Source: Phaeobacter gallaeciensis DSM 26640 (lineage in GTDB: Bacteria > Pseudomonadota > Alphaproteobacteria > Rhodobacterales > Rhodobacteraceae). Taken from it: 64,000 nucleotides of DNA. Below are positions 43,432-51,666 of the stretch, one piece after another. The translations under genes and the position numbers were made by a program. The stretch spans positions 69,622-133,621 of the forward strand of contig NC_023148.1 of NCBI RefSeq assembly GCF_000511385.1. Direction: 5' to 3'. Numbering within the stretch: the first letter of the stretch is position 1; every line of letters starts with the position of its first letter. Below the pieces are notes generated by a model. It searched no databases. It was not told the origin of the DNA and saw only the letters and a list, made by a program, of their open reading frames with translations.

Positions 43432-44279
43432 TTATGAGATTCCACTGCCATCGCGCCTATGCTTTTCGCGCGCTGCCGGGCGATGTAATCAACCGCGGCA
43501 AGCAGACGTGGCTCCTTATCGAAGGCGCGCAATAGAGCAACCCTTGCATAGTCGTCGATGCCGGAGCTTGAGATGGCCGCTTTGACCAGTGGACGGGATT
43601 GGGCTGCATCAATTGCAGCAAGGCCAAACAGCCTTACTTCCAGCCTGTGGCCCTGAAGAGCGTATAACGGATCTCCGCGGAAGGCCTTTAATGATATGGC
43701 AAAGGTGACCGCGCGCATTGCGCGCCGAAATTGCTTGGAGCTGCGTAATCGCGCGGCGTATTCAAGCCGCGCGGCGCCGTTGCGCGCACGATTTATCAGC
43801 TTTTCGGGCATCTGTTCGCCACTGGCCTTGCCGAGCGTCGGCACAAGTCTCGTCCCACAAACCTGGCAGTCGAATGCCCAGGCTCGCCTCCAATGCTTGA
43901 GCGAAAGGCCCTCTCTGGAACATTGCAGGCAATGCTGGAATGGTATCTGGGCCGTCAGCGAGGCTTCTCGTGTCGTCATTGCTGGGAAGGTCAAAGATCG
44001 CACAACATCTGGGTCAATCCGTGCGGCGTTGGCAATCTTCGCCGCCGCAGCCGCGTCGACGTTGAAGTTCAAGGCGGTGCCATGCGCGGTATCGATTCTG
44101 AGATGAGCCAGTAGTTCCGCATCATCACAGTAGTTGGCCGCCGCCAGCCTAGACAACCAACCTGACAACAACTCGTCGGGCAGCGGCGCGACAGTCTTGG
44201 GCAGCGGGTGCGGCTTCACACCCCGGACTTCTCGAGCCGCCGATGGGGGTTCGCATGGCGCGACCAAACCGGCGTCCAT
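43428..44279 (-). CDS. tniQ: TniQ target-selection protein of Tn-1
   Basis: 283 aa. N-terminal TniQ domain (LPDELLSGWLSRLAAANYC) and a zinc-ribbon region with cysteine pairs CLQCSREG and CQVCGTRL. In Tn7/Tn5053-type systems TniQ/TnsD recognises the target and recruits the ATPase. Its start lies 64 bp inside the 3' end of tniB. A near-identical protein is encoded in Tn-2 (49965..50816). Confidence 0.9.
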   Translation of the reverse strand: MDAGLVAPCEPPSAAREVRGVKPHPLPKTVAPLPDELLSGWLSRLAAANYCDDAELLAHLRIDTAHGTALNFNVDAAAAAKIANAARIDPDVVRSLTFPAMTTREASLTAQIPFQHCLQCSREGLSLKHWRRAWAFDCQVCGTRLVPTLGKASGEQMPEKLINRARNGAARLEYAARLRSSKQFRRAMRAVTFAISLKAFRGDPLYALQGHRLEVRLFGLAAIDAAQSRPLVKAAISSSGIDDYARVALLRAFDKEPRLLAAVDYIARQRAKSIGAMAVESHN

Positions 44280-45097
44280 TTTGCGATTGCGTCATCGGTG
44301 ATGCATTCATCACCTGTGACAATGGCGTCGATGGAAAGATCCTTGATCAGGGCGAAGATGCGCGAGGTCACCCCGCCGGTCAGCGCAAGTATCTGCTTTA
44401 GTGACTTGACCTTCAGATTGGATTTCTTCTCGAGGGGCATTGCCGCGATGAGTGTCTGGATCATGTCCGAGAACTCGGCGTCGTCGCGCCAGTTTGGAAG
44501 GTGATGTTCGTCCAGCCGCCTGGCAAGCTGGATATCACCACGGATGGCATCGACGGCCTCGCTGACCCCCAGGCAGACCAGCGACACTTCGAGTTCATTG
44601 CTGAGATACCGCAGAACATTGAGAAAGCGGCGCTGTTCGCGGTGGGTCCCGGCCAAGAGGTTGTGGACTTCGTCGATCATGATCATCCGCAGGCCAAGGT
44701 CGCGCAAGAGCGCGACGACACGGACTTCGAGGGAGGCCACATTTTGAGCGCGCGCGCTCAGTGCCGTGGCCGGTGCCCCGACGGTCGCCAGGATGTGCAG
44801 ATAGAACCGTCGTTCGTCGGGAGCTGGTGGTGCTTGTAACAGTAACAGCGGCGTTCGCGTAATTCCCGATGCTGGGTCATATTCCGGTGCATATCTGCGC
44901 GAAAGATTGCGGGCGATCATCGTCTTTCCGATCCCGGACGCGCCATGCACAAGAAGGCCAGGCATACGGGTTTGCCTTGGCGCTTCGATCATACACTGCA
45001 AACGGTCCAGAACTTGTTCGGCCCGCGGAAAGCCAATCCAGATATCCGATTGAATGAGGGTGATCCGACCGTCTTCCTCTGTTTTTCCTGCCCTCAA
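44216..45097 (-). CDS. tniB: TniB AAA+ ATPase of Tn-1
   Basis: I place the start at a TTG (45097), two bases after the tniA stop, with GGAGAG upstream; 293 aa. AAA+ motifs: Walker A GASGIGKTM, Walker B RMIMIDEVHNLLAG, and an arginine-rich sensor area (LARRLDEHHLPNWRDD). TniB forms filaments on target DNA that activate TniA. A longer reading to 45214 would overlap tniA heavily. Confidence 0.88.
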   Translation of the reverse strand: MRAGKTEEDGRITLIQSDIWIGFPRAEQVLDRLQCMIEAPRQTRMPGLLVHGASGIGKTMIARNLSRRYAPEYDPASGITRTPLLLLQAPPAPDERRFYLHILATVGAPATALSARAQNVASLEVRVVALLRDLGLRMIMIDEVHNLLAGTHREQRRFLNVLRYLSNELEVSLVCLGVSEAVDAIRGDIQLARRLDEHHLPNWRDDAEFSDMIQTLIAAMPLEKKSNLKVKSLKQILALTGGVTSRIFALIKDLSIDAIVTGDECITDDAIAKWTPVWSRHANPHRRLEKSGV

Positions 45098-45098
45098 T

Positions 45099-46748
45099 TC
45101 ACCATCTCTCCACCTTGAACAATGGGCGCGATGTATCACCCGTATCGATCGCGCGCAGCCCTTCGGTTGTTGAGACGGCCGAGTTGGCGCCCTCCAATGT
45201 CCCTTTTCTTTCACGGGATCGGCGTTCGGCCCTCGTCAGGCTCCGGCTTTCAGACTCGATTTGGCGTTGCTGTCGGATCAGCTCAGCCAGGACCAGCTCA
45301 TTGGACCCGGACTTGCCAAGGGCACGGGCATTCCTCATGGCTTCGCGATATTCCCAGAGCGACACAGGCGGAATTTCCAGGTTTCGGTACCGAGCTTCGA
45401 CGTATCGGTCATTATCCAGTTCGACCCAGATCACCGAGAGGTCGCGAGGGTCGTAGCGGACGACCACCTTTCCATCCCCGCGCCCGATGTGGCCTGCAAG
45501 CGCATCGGACCAGTACCGTATCTGGAACAGATGGATGCCGTCACGCCTGACCTTGCGCAGTTCACTTGGCAGAAAGCTCACCCGAAAGGCTTCAATCTCG
45601 AAGGGGATATCGCCCATCATTTGCTCTGAGAGCGCCTCCCATTTGGCAACGGGCGTGCAGCCAAGACTTGAATGAATGCTGTTGTTGTAGCGGCAGATTT
45701 CCAGAGCAAACCAGCGATCGAAGTCGCTTAAGGTCATCGTGGCCATGCCCTCGGCGTCATAGTCGCCCTTGGCCACGACCGAGGATTGCGTTGTTCCAGG
45801 CAACAGGTGCACGGCCCCCATCATCGTGCCGATCAATCGTTCGATGTGCCCTCCGAAATGAGGACTGCCTGGCGGCCGATAGACCAGATCGATCCCCCAT
45901 TCCGCACATGCCGACCGAAAGGCATGCGACCGGAAATCGCGCCCGTTATCGACGTGGATGCTATGCGGTTTACCCTGCGCGGGCCAAGGAACATTGCGCA
46001 CCAATTCCGCCAGAAGTTCCGCCTTGGGGGCCACAGCCTGTGTCAGGCAAAGCGCCACCGACAGACGCGAAGGTGCCTCGAGAGAGGTGTAATATCCGGT
46101 CACCATCCGCGTTGCGACGTCGATCGCCAGCGTGACCCAAGGCCGCCCAATTGGTTTGCGTTCAAAACTGTCGACGAGAATGATGTCCGCAGGCGTATGG
46201 TCGATTTGCACGACCTCCAGTGGCCGGTTTGCCTTGTTGTCGCCTACGACCGGCGCAAATTTCTGGCGGGCCGCCTTTGCGCCTTCGCGTGCCTTGGCAA
46301 TTTCACGGGCATCCATTGCATCCAGCCTGCGCTGAACCGTCCGACGTGTCGGCGGTTGCAAGCCCTGCTGCCAGCACGCGCTTCGGATTTCTGTCACGAT
46401 GCGCGACAGGCTTGGGCGTTCCCGCCGTAAGAAATAACGGCGAAGATGTTCTTCGATCACCGCTTCCACCTTGCCGGATATCAAGGTTGTACCAGTCGGG
46501 CGGCCCCGTTTCCGAGAAGCCAGCGCGCTGGTGCGCCCACCCTCTTCGGCCAGACGCTTTATCCAGCGCCAGACAGTCGCCCTGCTGACACCAAGCTCCC
46601 AAACGGCGTCATTGATGCCACTTTCCAGACTGCCAGTTCCTTTGAGATATGCCTGAACAAGCGGACGCAGAACGGCCGCCCTGCGCGCCTCCTCAGCACC
46701 AGCGGCAACGAAGTCTTCGCGATCATCATCCATCAATATTTGCCACAC
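45099..46748 (-). CDS. tniA: TniA DDE transposase of Tn-1
   Basis: 549 aa. N-terminal helix-turn-helix (LGVSRATVWRWIKRLAEEGG), then the rve/DDE catalytic core: Asp in VVQIDHTPAD, Asp in IHVDNGRDFRS, Glu in GGHIERLIG. A Mu-transposase C-terminal beta-barrel follows and the protein ends in FKVERW. It cuts and joins the transposon ends. First gene of a tightly packed tniA-tniB-tniQ operon. Confidence 0.92.
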   Translation of the reverse strand: MWQILMDDDREDFVAAGAEEARRAAVLRPLVQAYLKGTGSLESGINDAVWELGVSRATVWRWIKRLAEEGGRTSALASRKRGRPTGTTLISGKVEAVIEEHLRRYFLRRERPSLSRIVTEIRSACWQQGLQPPTRRTVQRRLDAMDAREIAKAREGAKAARQKFAPVVGDNKANRPLEVVQIDHTPADIILVDSFERKPIGRPWVTLAIDVATRMVTGYYTSLEAPSRLSVALCLTQAVAPKAELLAELVRNVPWPAQGKPHSIHVDNGRDFRSHAFRSACAEWGIDLVYRPPGSPHFGGHIERLIGTMMGAVHLLPGTTQSSVVAKGDYDAEGMATMTLSDFDRWFALEICRYNNSIHSSLGCTPVAKWEALSEQMMGDIPFEIEAFRVSFLPSELRKVRRDGIHLFQIRYWSDALAGHIGRGDGKVVVRYDPRDLSVIWVELDNDRYVEARYRNLEIPPVSLWEYREAMRNARALGKSGSNELVLAELIRQQRQIESESRSLTRAERRSRERKGTLEGANSAVSTTEGLRAIDTGDTSRPLFKVERW

Positions 46749-46772
46749 GAAGCTGCGAACCCTGTCTCAGGT

Positions 46773-46870
46773 TTAAGGGCAAAAATATCGGATTTAAAGG
46801 CAAAATATCATATTTAAGGGCAAAGCAAGGCCGTTGATTTCGTTGGATTTCTCATCTCACAATTAAGGGC
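46773..46870. repeat. Right-end transposase boxes of Tn-1
   Basis: Four copies: TTAAGGGC at 46773..46780, TTAAAGGC at 46794..46801 (one change), TTAAGGGC at 46814..46821 and at 46863..46870. Spacing is 21, 20 and 49 bp, denser than the two left-end boxes. Such left/right asymmetry is typical of Tn7-like ends. They also cover the tniA promoter region. Confidence 0.7.
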
Positions 46871-46879
46871 TACGCGACA

Positions 46880-47499
46880 ACCGGGATCAAGGTCGAAGGT
46901 GAAGGCGAGTGGCACGCACGCAAGCATGGCGGCCCGAAACGGCGCGTCTGGCGCAAGCTCCACCTTGGGATCGATGAAGAAACGTTGGAGATCCGGGCCG
47001 TCGAAGTCACCGGGAGCCACATCGGTGATGCGCCCATCCTACCCACCTTCTCGACCAAATCCCGCAGGACCAGGAAATCGGTAGCGTTACGGCTGATGGC
47101 GCCTACGACACGCGCAAATGCCACGATGCGATTGCAGATCGCGGTGCCCATGCCGTCATCCCGCCCCGCAAGAACGCGAAGCCCTGGAAGACGATCACCG
47201 CCGGAGCCGTGGCGCGAAATGAGGCCCTGCGCGCGGCGAAATACCTGGGCCGCGCGCTCTGGCGACGATGGAGTGGATACCACCGCCGAAGCCGCGTCGA
47301 GACAAAGATGCATTGTATCAAGTTGCTGGGCCAGCGGCTCATGGCACGGGACTTCGATCGACAGGTCGCCGAACTCCAGGTCCGCATCGCCGTCCTGAAC
47401 GGCTACACCGCGCTCGGAATACCCGTCACGGAAGCTGTGGGATAAGTCCGTCCGGGGAAAGGGGAACCTCGGCCTTAAGCCGATTTGTGCATCAGAGCC
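46880..47499 (+). mobile_element. IS5-family element, right half only
   Basis: Includes the broken transposase and ends in GATTTGTGCATCAGAGCC (47482..47499), an IS903-like terminal repeat. The left half and left repeat are missing. Confidence 0.7.
46883..47445 (+). pseudogene. IS5-family transposase remnant, 5' truncated and frameshifted
   Basis: Reading from 46883 gives GIKVEGEGEWHARKHGGPKR, the part of an IS5-family DDE transposase just after the first catalytic Asp. Everything before it was lost at the Tn-1 right end. A one-base deletion at about 47044/47045 shifts the frame (APILP, then LDQIPQDQEIG in another frame). Beyond it TADGAYDTRKC and RSRVETKMHC carry the second Asp and the Glu. 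It resembles the intact transposase at 51722..52654 but is a different element. Confidence 0.8.
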
Positions 47500-47500
47500 C

Positions 47501-47528
47501 TTGACACTAATAATTAGCTATCTATGTT
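47501..47528 (+). promoter_or_regulatory. Sigma-70-like promoter of the hydrolase gene
   Basis: TTGACA at 47501..47506, 16-bp spacer, TATGTT at 47523..47528. It starts immediately outside the IS remnant. GGAGG stands just upstream of the hydrolase ATG. Confidence 0.6.
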
Positions 47529-47594
47529 TTTCCCGGCGATGGTTCCCCGGAAGAGGAGCCGGATTTCATCGCTGCATCAAACTGGAGGAAATTC

Positions 47595-49034
47595 ATGTCA
47601 CGGACAGCCAATTTGGCCGGCCCGCGTTCGCGGACCGGAATGGTGGTGCTTTGCCTCGCTCTGACCGCGGGCTTCGCCCCGCTCGCGTCGGCGCAGGAGC
47701 AGCCCGCCTTCAACGAACATGCGGGAACCCTGCCGGACGGGACGGCATGGCTGATCCGCGTGCCCGAGAACTGGAATGGTCGACTACTCAGGGATCTGGA
47801 TTTCGCCAGCAACGTTTCGGTCGCGTCAGCGGTCCAGCGGTATGACGACCTGCTCGGTCGTGGCTATGCCTTCGCCGGGCTCGCCCGGCACCCGCTGCGC
47901 CTGTGGCAATACGATCCGCAGCGTGAAATCCTGAATCTACAAGCTGTTCAGGACATTTTCACGGACCTGGAGCGCGCTCCTGACATGGTGCTGCAATACG
48001 GCTGTTCTGGCGGAGGGCTCGACAGCCTCGCTTCGGCCGAGGATTACCCGGACAGGATCGACGGTGCCGCCGTGCTTGCCGCCCATACGCCGGTCTGGAT
48101 CATGAGCAGTTTCCTGGATGGCTGGTTCGCCATGCAGACCCTGCTGGGCGAAAGCTATGAGGCCGCTGGGCACGGTCCGGCCAGCGATCTCGCCATCGTC
48201 GGCCTGCCCAATGCCGGAGCGGGTGGCGAGCGCAGCCTTGACGCGATCCGTGCGTCCTGGATGGCCGCCATCGAAACGGCGGGCGAAAGCCCGGAGGGCC
48301 GCGCGCGGCTGGCGCTTGCCTTCGCCATCGGACAGTGGTCGCCGTGGATGGTCGAGGGGACCGAACTACCCGACACCGCGGATGCCGGCGCCATGGCCGA
48401 CATGATCGTGGCCTCGGCGCTGCGCATCGGCGGTAATGTTGGCGGGTCCTCGCGGCTTCTGTTCGAAAACGCCGCATCGGGGCAGCAACTTTCCGGGAAC
48501 GAGGGGGTCGACTATGCCGCCTTCTACCAGAATGCCGCACCCGCGATGGCGCGGACGGTTGAGGCGCTCTACGAACAGGCCGGTTTGGACCTTCAGGCCG
48601 ACATTGCCAGGATCGACGCCGCCCCCCGCATCGCGGCCTCGGATTATGCGCGCGATTTCTGGGCCGCAGACGGGCGCACGACGACCGGCGATCTGCAGGT
48701 TCCGGCGATCCGCATCCACATGCTGGGCGACTGGGCCATTCCCTACACGCTGATGGAAGGCTACGGCGCGCTGGTGCAGGAGCAGGGTACCGGCGATCTG
48801 TATCGGCAGTCGCTGGTCCAGGGCACGGGCCATTGCGAGTTCACGGCTGCCGAAAGCACGGCCATCGTCGAGACCCTGGTCGAACGGATCGAAACGGGCG
48901 CCTGGCCCGAGACATCGCCCGAGGCGCTGAACGCCGCAGCCGAGGCGCTGGAAACCGGGAGCGCCCCCCGGTTCATCGAACACGGTGATTGGCGCGTGGC
49001 AGCCTATAACCGGCCCTGGGTTCCGGCAGAATGA
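47595..49034 (+). CDS. Secreted alpha/beta hydrolase, substrate unknown
   Basis: 479 aa with a signal peptide (MVVLCLALTAGFAPLASAQ). Nucleophile elbow GCSGGG (LQYGCSGGGLDSLASA) with catalytic Ser; late His in GTGHCEFTAAE and Asp candidates near HMLGDWAIPY complete a likely triad. The fold follows the esterase/peptidase class with LPDGTAWLIRVPENWNGRLL at the N terminus. I cannot name a substrate. It stands alone between an IS5 remnant and an IS110 remnant, with its own promoter and a strong downstream hairpin, so it looks like stranded cargo. Confidence 0.75.
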   Translation: MSRTANLAGPRSRTGMVVLCLALTAGFAPLASAQEQPAFNEHAGTLPDGTAWLIRVPENWNGRLLRDLDFASNVSVASAVQRYDDLLGRGYAFAGLARHPLRLWQYDPQREILNLQAVQDIFTDLERAPDMVLQYGCSGGGLDSLASAEDYPDRIDGAAVLAAHTPVWIMSSFLDGWFAMQTLLGESYEAAGHGPASDLAIVGLPNAGAGGERSLDAIRASWMAAIETAGESPEGRARLALAFAIGQWSPWMVEGTELPDTADAGAMADMIVASALRIGGNVGGSSRLLFENAASGQQLSGNEGVDYAAFYQNAAPAMARTVEALYEQAGLDLQADIARIDAAPRIAASDYARDFWAADGRTTTGDLQVPAIRIHMLGDWAIPYTLMEGYGALVQEQGTGDLYRQSLVQGTGHCEFTAAESTAIVETLVERIETGAWPETSPEALNAAAEALETGSAPRFIEHGDWRVAAYNRPWVPAE

Positions 49035-49040
49035 GCCGAT

Positions 49041-49067
49041 GGGGAACTGGCGCTGCGCCGGTTCCCC
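49041..49067 (+). terminator. Hairpin after the hydrolase gene
   Basis: Arms GGGGAACTGGCGC and GCGCCGGTTCCCC (12 of 13 pair) with a one-base centre, six bases after the stop codon. Very stable; no U tract follows, so it may be rho-independent only in part. Confidence 0.65.
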
Positions 49068-49380
49068 CACAGGTCCGGTGGCGCAAGTCATTGGTGGACC
49101 GTCGCCAACGCGCAGTGGGCATCTCTGGCGAGGGCAAGTGTTCCCATGTCTGGACGACCCCTGCTGCGCAAGCTGGGAATTGACGCGCCTATGCCGAAAG
49201 CAGTCATGTCTACGGCCTTTGTGGTGCGGTCTAGCCGCTGGCCCAGATGAAGTCCGCGGATCGGGTCCCAATCAAAATTGCGCGCTTTCTGCGCCTTGAC
49301 CCCCTGGGGTGTCCCGATCCCCGGTTCGACCGGTTTGTCATCTCTTCTCAGCTTCACGCATTCCGTCAGCGGTTCCGCGC
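49068..49380. other. Non-coding flank of the IS110-family remnant
   Basis: About 310 bp without a convincing gene between the hydrolase terminator and the transposase stop. As the 3' flank of an IS110/IS1111-type gene it could hold the element end and a structured RNA; I see no clear terminal repeat. Confidence 0.4.
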
Positions 49381-49910
49381 TCAGGAGACAGGGGCCGCGT
49401 AGATCTCGTTGCGGCGCAGGAGCGCCCAAGCGATCCGGGCAGTCTTGTTGGCGAGCGCGACCGCAACGACTTTCGGTCGCTTGCGTGCTTTAAGCCCAAG
49501 CATCCAAGCCTTGCCGGCATCGCCCTGCCTTGCAAAGCGAAGCACCGCAGTCGCGCCGGAAACGAGCAGTCGCCGGATATATCCATCACCCTGCTTGCTG
49601 ATCCCGGTCTGTCGATCCTTGCCACTGCTTGAGTTCGCCCGTGGCGTCAGGCCTAGCCAGGCCGCGAACTGTCGTGCCGAGCGGAACAGGCTCGGATCCG
49701 GAACATTTGCAGCAATTGCGCTGGCGGTGATCGGTCCGATACCGGGAATGGTCGCCAGTCGCCGGCTCGTCTCGTGCGTCCGGTGCCACTCGAGGATCCG
49801 TTTCTCCAGGGCCTCAGCCTGATCGGCAATCGCCTCCGCTTGGCAGATCAACGCATGGATGGCAGCCGCAGCATGGTCAGGCAACCGTTCCTGGTTCTCT
49901 CGGAAGTGGG
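49381..49910 (-). pseudogene. IS110-family transposase, C-terminal part
   Basis: About 175 codons of an IS110/IS1111 transposase, including the transposase_20 domain: TIPGIGPITASAIAANVPDP, FAAWLGLTPRANSSSGKDR and the serine/glycine motif SKQGDGYIRRLLVSGA. The N-terminal RuvC-like DEDD domain is missing because the left end of Tn-2 begins at 49911. Inactive. Confidence 0.85.
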
Positions 49911-49964
49911 TGTCGCCTTGCCCTTAAATCCGAGACACGGCGCGTTTTCCGGCCTTTCTTGCCC

Positions 49965-50816
49965 TTAAATTTGAGATGAGGTGGCTGAACCGCCGACGCG
50001 TAGTCGCATCCGCTGAGCAATCTGGTCGACGGTTGCAAGCAGTCGGGGCTCCTTATCGTAGGCGCGAAGCAGGGCAACTCGTGCGTAGACGTCGATGTCC
50101 ATGCTGCACAACGCAGCCTTTACCAGTGGACGTGATTGGGCGGAGGCAATGGCGGCAAGGCAGAAGAGCCTTATGTTCGGGCGGGGGCTTTGAAGCGCGA
50201 AGAAAGGGTCTCCACATAAAGCTTTGAGTCCCATCGCGAAGGTGACCGCCCGCATGGCTCGGCGTAGTTGACGCGCGCTGCCCGACACCGCGACACGCTC
50301 CAGGATCCGTGCCCCCCGGCGGGCACGATCAACCAGCTTTTCGGAGACCGCTGCGCCATTTTGCCTGTCGGCCTTTGGAAGAAGCCGGGCACCACAAATC
50401 TGGCAGTCGAACGCCCAGGCCCTACGCCAGTGCCTGAGCTCAAGGCCGCCATCAGCGCAGCTTGTGCAAGCCTGGAACGGCACCTGTGCGGTCAACCGCA
50501 TCTCTGCTTCCGGCATCGCCGCGAAAGTCATCGACGACACGAACGCTGGATCGAAGCGCGCCGCAACGGAAATCCTATCCGCGGCCAGCATGTCGAGATC
50601 AAAATCAAGGGCTGCAGCATATTTTGCGTCGATCCCGATATGGGCGAGCAGGTCTGCTACCTCGCAATGATTGGAAGCGGCCAGTCGCGATAACCAACCA
50701 GAAAGCAACTCGTCCGGCACTGGCGTCACCGATATCGGCAGCGGGATACACGTCACGCCCCAGATTTCTCGAGCCGTCGCTGAGCGTTTGCATGGCGCGA
50801 CCAGACCGGTGTCCAT
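49965..50816 (-). CDS. tniQ: TniQ of Tn-2
   Basis: 283 aa, same length and layout as TniQ of Tn-1: PDELLSGWLSRLAASNHCE at the N terminus and zinc-ribbon pairs CTSCADGG and CQICGARL. Differences are scattered, so this is a diverged sister, not a recent duplicate. Starts within the 3' end of tniB. Confidence 0.9.
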   Translation of the reverse strand: MDTGLVAPCKRSATAREIWGVTCIPLPISVTPVPDELLSGWLSRLAASNHCEVADLLAHIGIDAKYAAALDFDLDMLAADRISVAARFDPAFVSSMTFAAMPEAEMRLTAQVPFQACTSCADGGLELRHWRRAWAFDCQICGARLLPKADRQNGAAVSEKLVDRARRGARILERVAVSGSARQLRRAMRAVTFAMGLKALCGDPFFALQSPRPNIRLFCLAAIASAQSRPLVKAALCSMDIDVYARVALLRAYDKEPRLLATVDQIAQRMRLRVGGSATSSQI

Positions 50817-51631
50817 TTTGCGATGGCATCATCAGTGACGCACTCGTCACCGCTGATGATCGCGTCGATGGACAGATCCTTGACCAAGGCAAAGATGCGG
50901 GACGTCACCCCGCCAGTTAATGCGAGGATCTGCTTGAGCGACCGCACTTGCAGATTGGATTTCTTCTCCAGCGGCATGGCCGCGATCAATGTCTGGATCA
51001 TATCCGAAAACTCGGCATCATCGCGCCAATTCGGCAGGTGGTGTTCATCAAGCCGACGGGCCAGTTGGACATCGCCGCGAATGGCATCGACGGCTTCGCT
51101 GACACCGTAGCAGACCAAAGATGCCTCCAGCTCGTTGCTGAGATACCTCAAGACATTGAGGAACCGGCGCTGTTCCCTATGCGTGCCCGCAAGAAGGTTG
51201 TGGACTTCGTCGATCATGATCATCCGCAGCCCGAGGTCGCGCAAAAGGCCCACGACCCGAACTTCCAGCGAGGCAACACTCTGCGCCTTCAGGCTCAGCG
51301 TCGACGACGGGGCTCCGACGGCTGCGAGGATGTGCATATAGAACCGCCGCTCATCAGGAGCGGGTGGCGCCTGCAACAGAAGTAACGGGGTGTGGGTGAC
51401 GCCCGACTCCGGATCATACTCCGGCGCATAGCGTCGCGACAGGTTGCGGGCGATCATTGTTTTGCCGATGCCGGACGCCCCATGCACCAGAAGGCCAGGC
51501 ATGCGGGTCTGCCGCGACATCTCAATCAGACCATGCAGCCGGTCCAGCACTTGCTCCGCTCGGGGAAAGCCGATCCAGATGTCCGATTGAATGAGGGCGA
51601 TGCGGCCGTCGTCTTCAGTTTCTGCCCTCAA
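50753..51631 (-). CDS. tniB: TniB AAA+ ATPase of Tn-2
   Basis: TTG start at 51631, one base after the tniA stop (51633), as in Tn-1; 292 aa. Walker A GASGIGKTM and Walker B RMIMIDEVHNLLAG identical to Tn-1. Most of the protein is identical, with changes such as DRLHGLIEMSRQ against DRLQCMIEAPRQ. It might still work in trans with the TniA of Tn-1. Confidence 0.88.
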   Translation of the reverse strand: MRAETEDDGRIALIQSDIWIGFPRAEQVLDRLHGLIEMSRQTRMPGLLVHGASGIGKTMIARNLSRRYAPEYDPESGVTHTPLLLLQAPPAPDERRFYMHILAAVGAPSSTLSLKAQSVASLEVRVVGLLRDLGLRMIMIDEVHNLLAGTHREQRRFLNVLRYLSNELEASLVCYGVSEAVDAIRGDVQLARRLDEHHLPNWRDDAEFSDMIQTLIAAMPLEKKSNLQVRSLKQILALTGGVTSRIFALVKDLSIDAIISGDECVTDDAIAKWTPVWSRHANAQRRLEKSGA

Positions 51632-51632
51632 T

Positions 51633-51666
51633 TCACCAGCGCTCCACCTTGAACATGGGGCGCGAT
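51633..51666 (-). pseudogene. tniA remnant of Tn-2 (last ~10 codons)
   Basis: The frame reads SRPMFKVERW then stop, matching the SRPLFKVERW end of the Tn-1 transposase. Everything upstream is replaced by the IS5-family element. Confidence 0.85.

Larger units (their letters stand above)
43374..46879 (-). mobile_element. Cargo-free TniABQ transposon (Tn-1), about 3.5 kb
   Basis: Left end TGTCGCGTTGCCCTTAA and right end, read inward, TGTCGCGTAGCCCTTAA form the terminal inverted repeat. Between them are only tniQ, tniB and tniA, with no resolvase and no passenger gene. Internal TTAAGGGC boxes sit at both ends, like transposase binding sites of Tn7/Tn5053 relatives. The flanking pentamers (CCAGT on the left, ACCGG on the right) do not match, so no target duplication is seen. 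The right end abuts an IS5-family remnant while no matching half lies left of the element. A deletion or rearrangement after insertion is likely. Confidence 0.8.
49911..51666 (-). mobile_element. Second TniABQ transposon (Tn-2), truncated by an IS5-family element
   Basis: The left end TGTCGCCTTGCCCTTAAAT is nearly the same as that of Tn-1, with boxes at 49920..49927 and 49961..49968 (41-bp period). It retains tniQ, tniB and the last ~10 codons of tniA. The intact IS5-family element begins at 51667, and no tniA sequence resumes beyond it, so the right end was deleted. Tn-2 itself cut the IS110 gene. Confidence 0.8.

Noticed and set aside
49297..49330. TTGACC-like sequence resembling a CueR promoter
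   Set aside because: It is inside IS110-flank sequence, lacks a -10 at the right distance and faces no copper gene.
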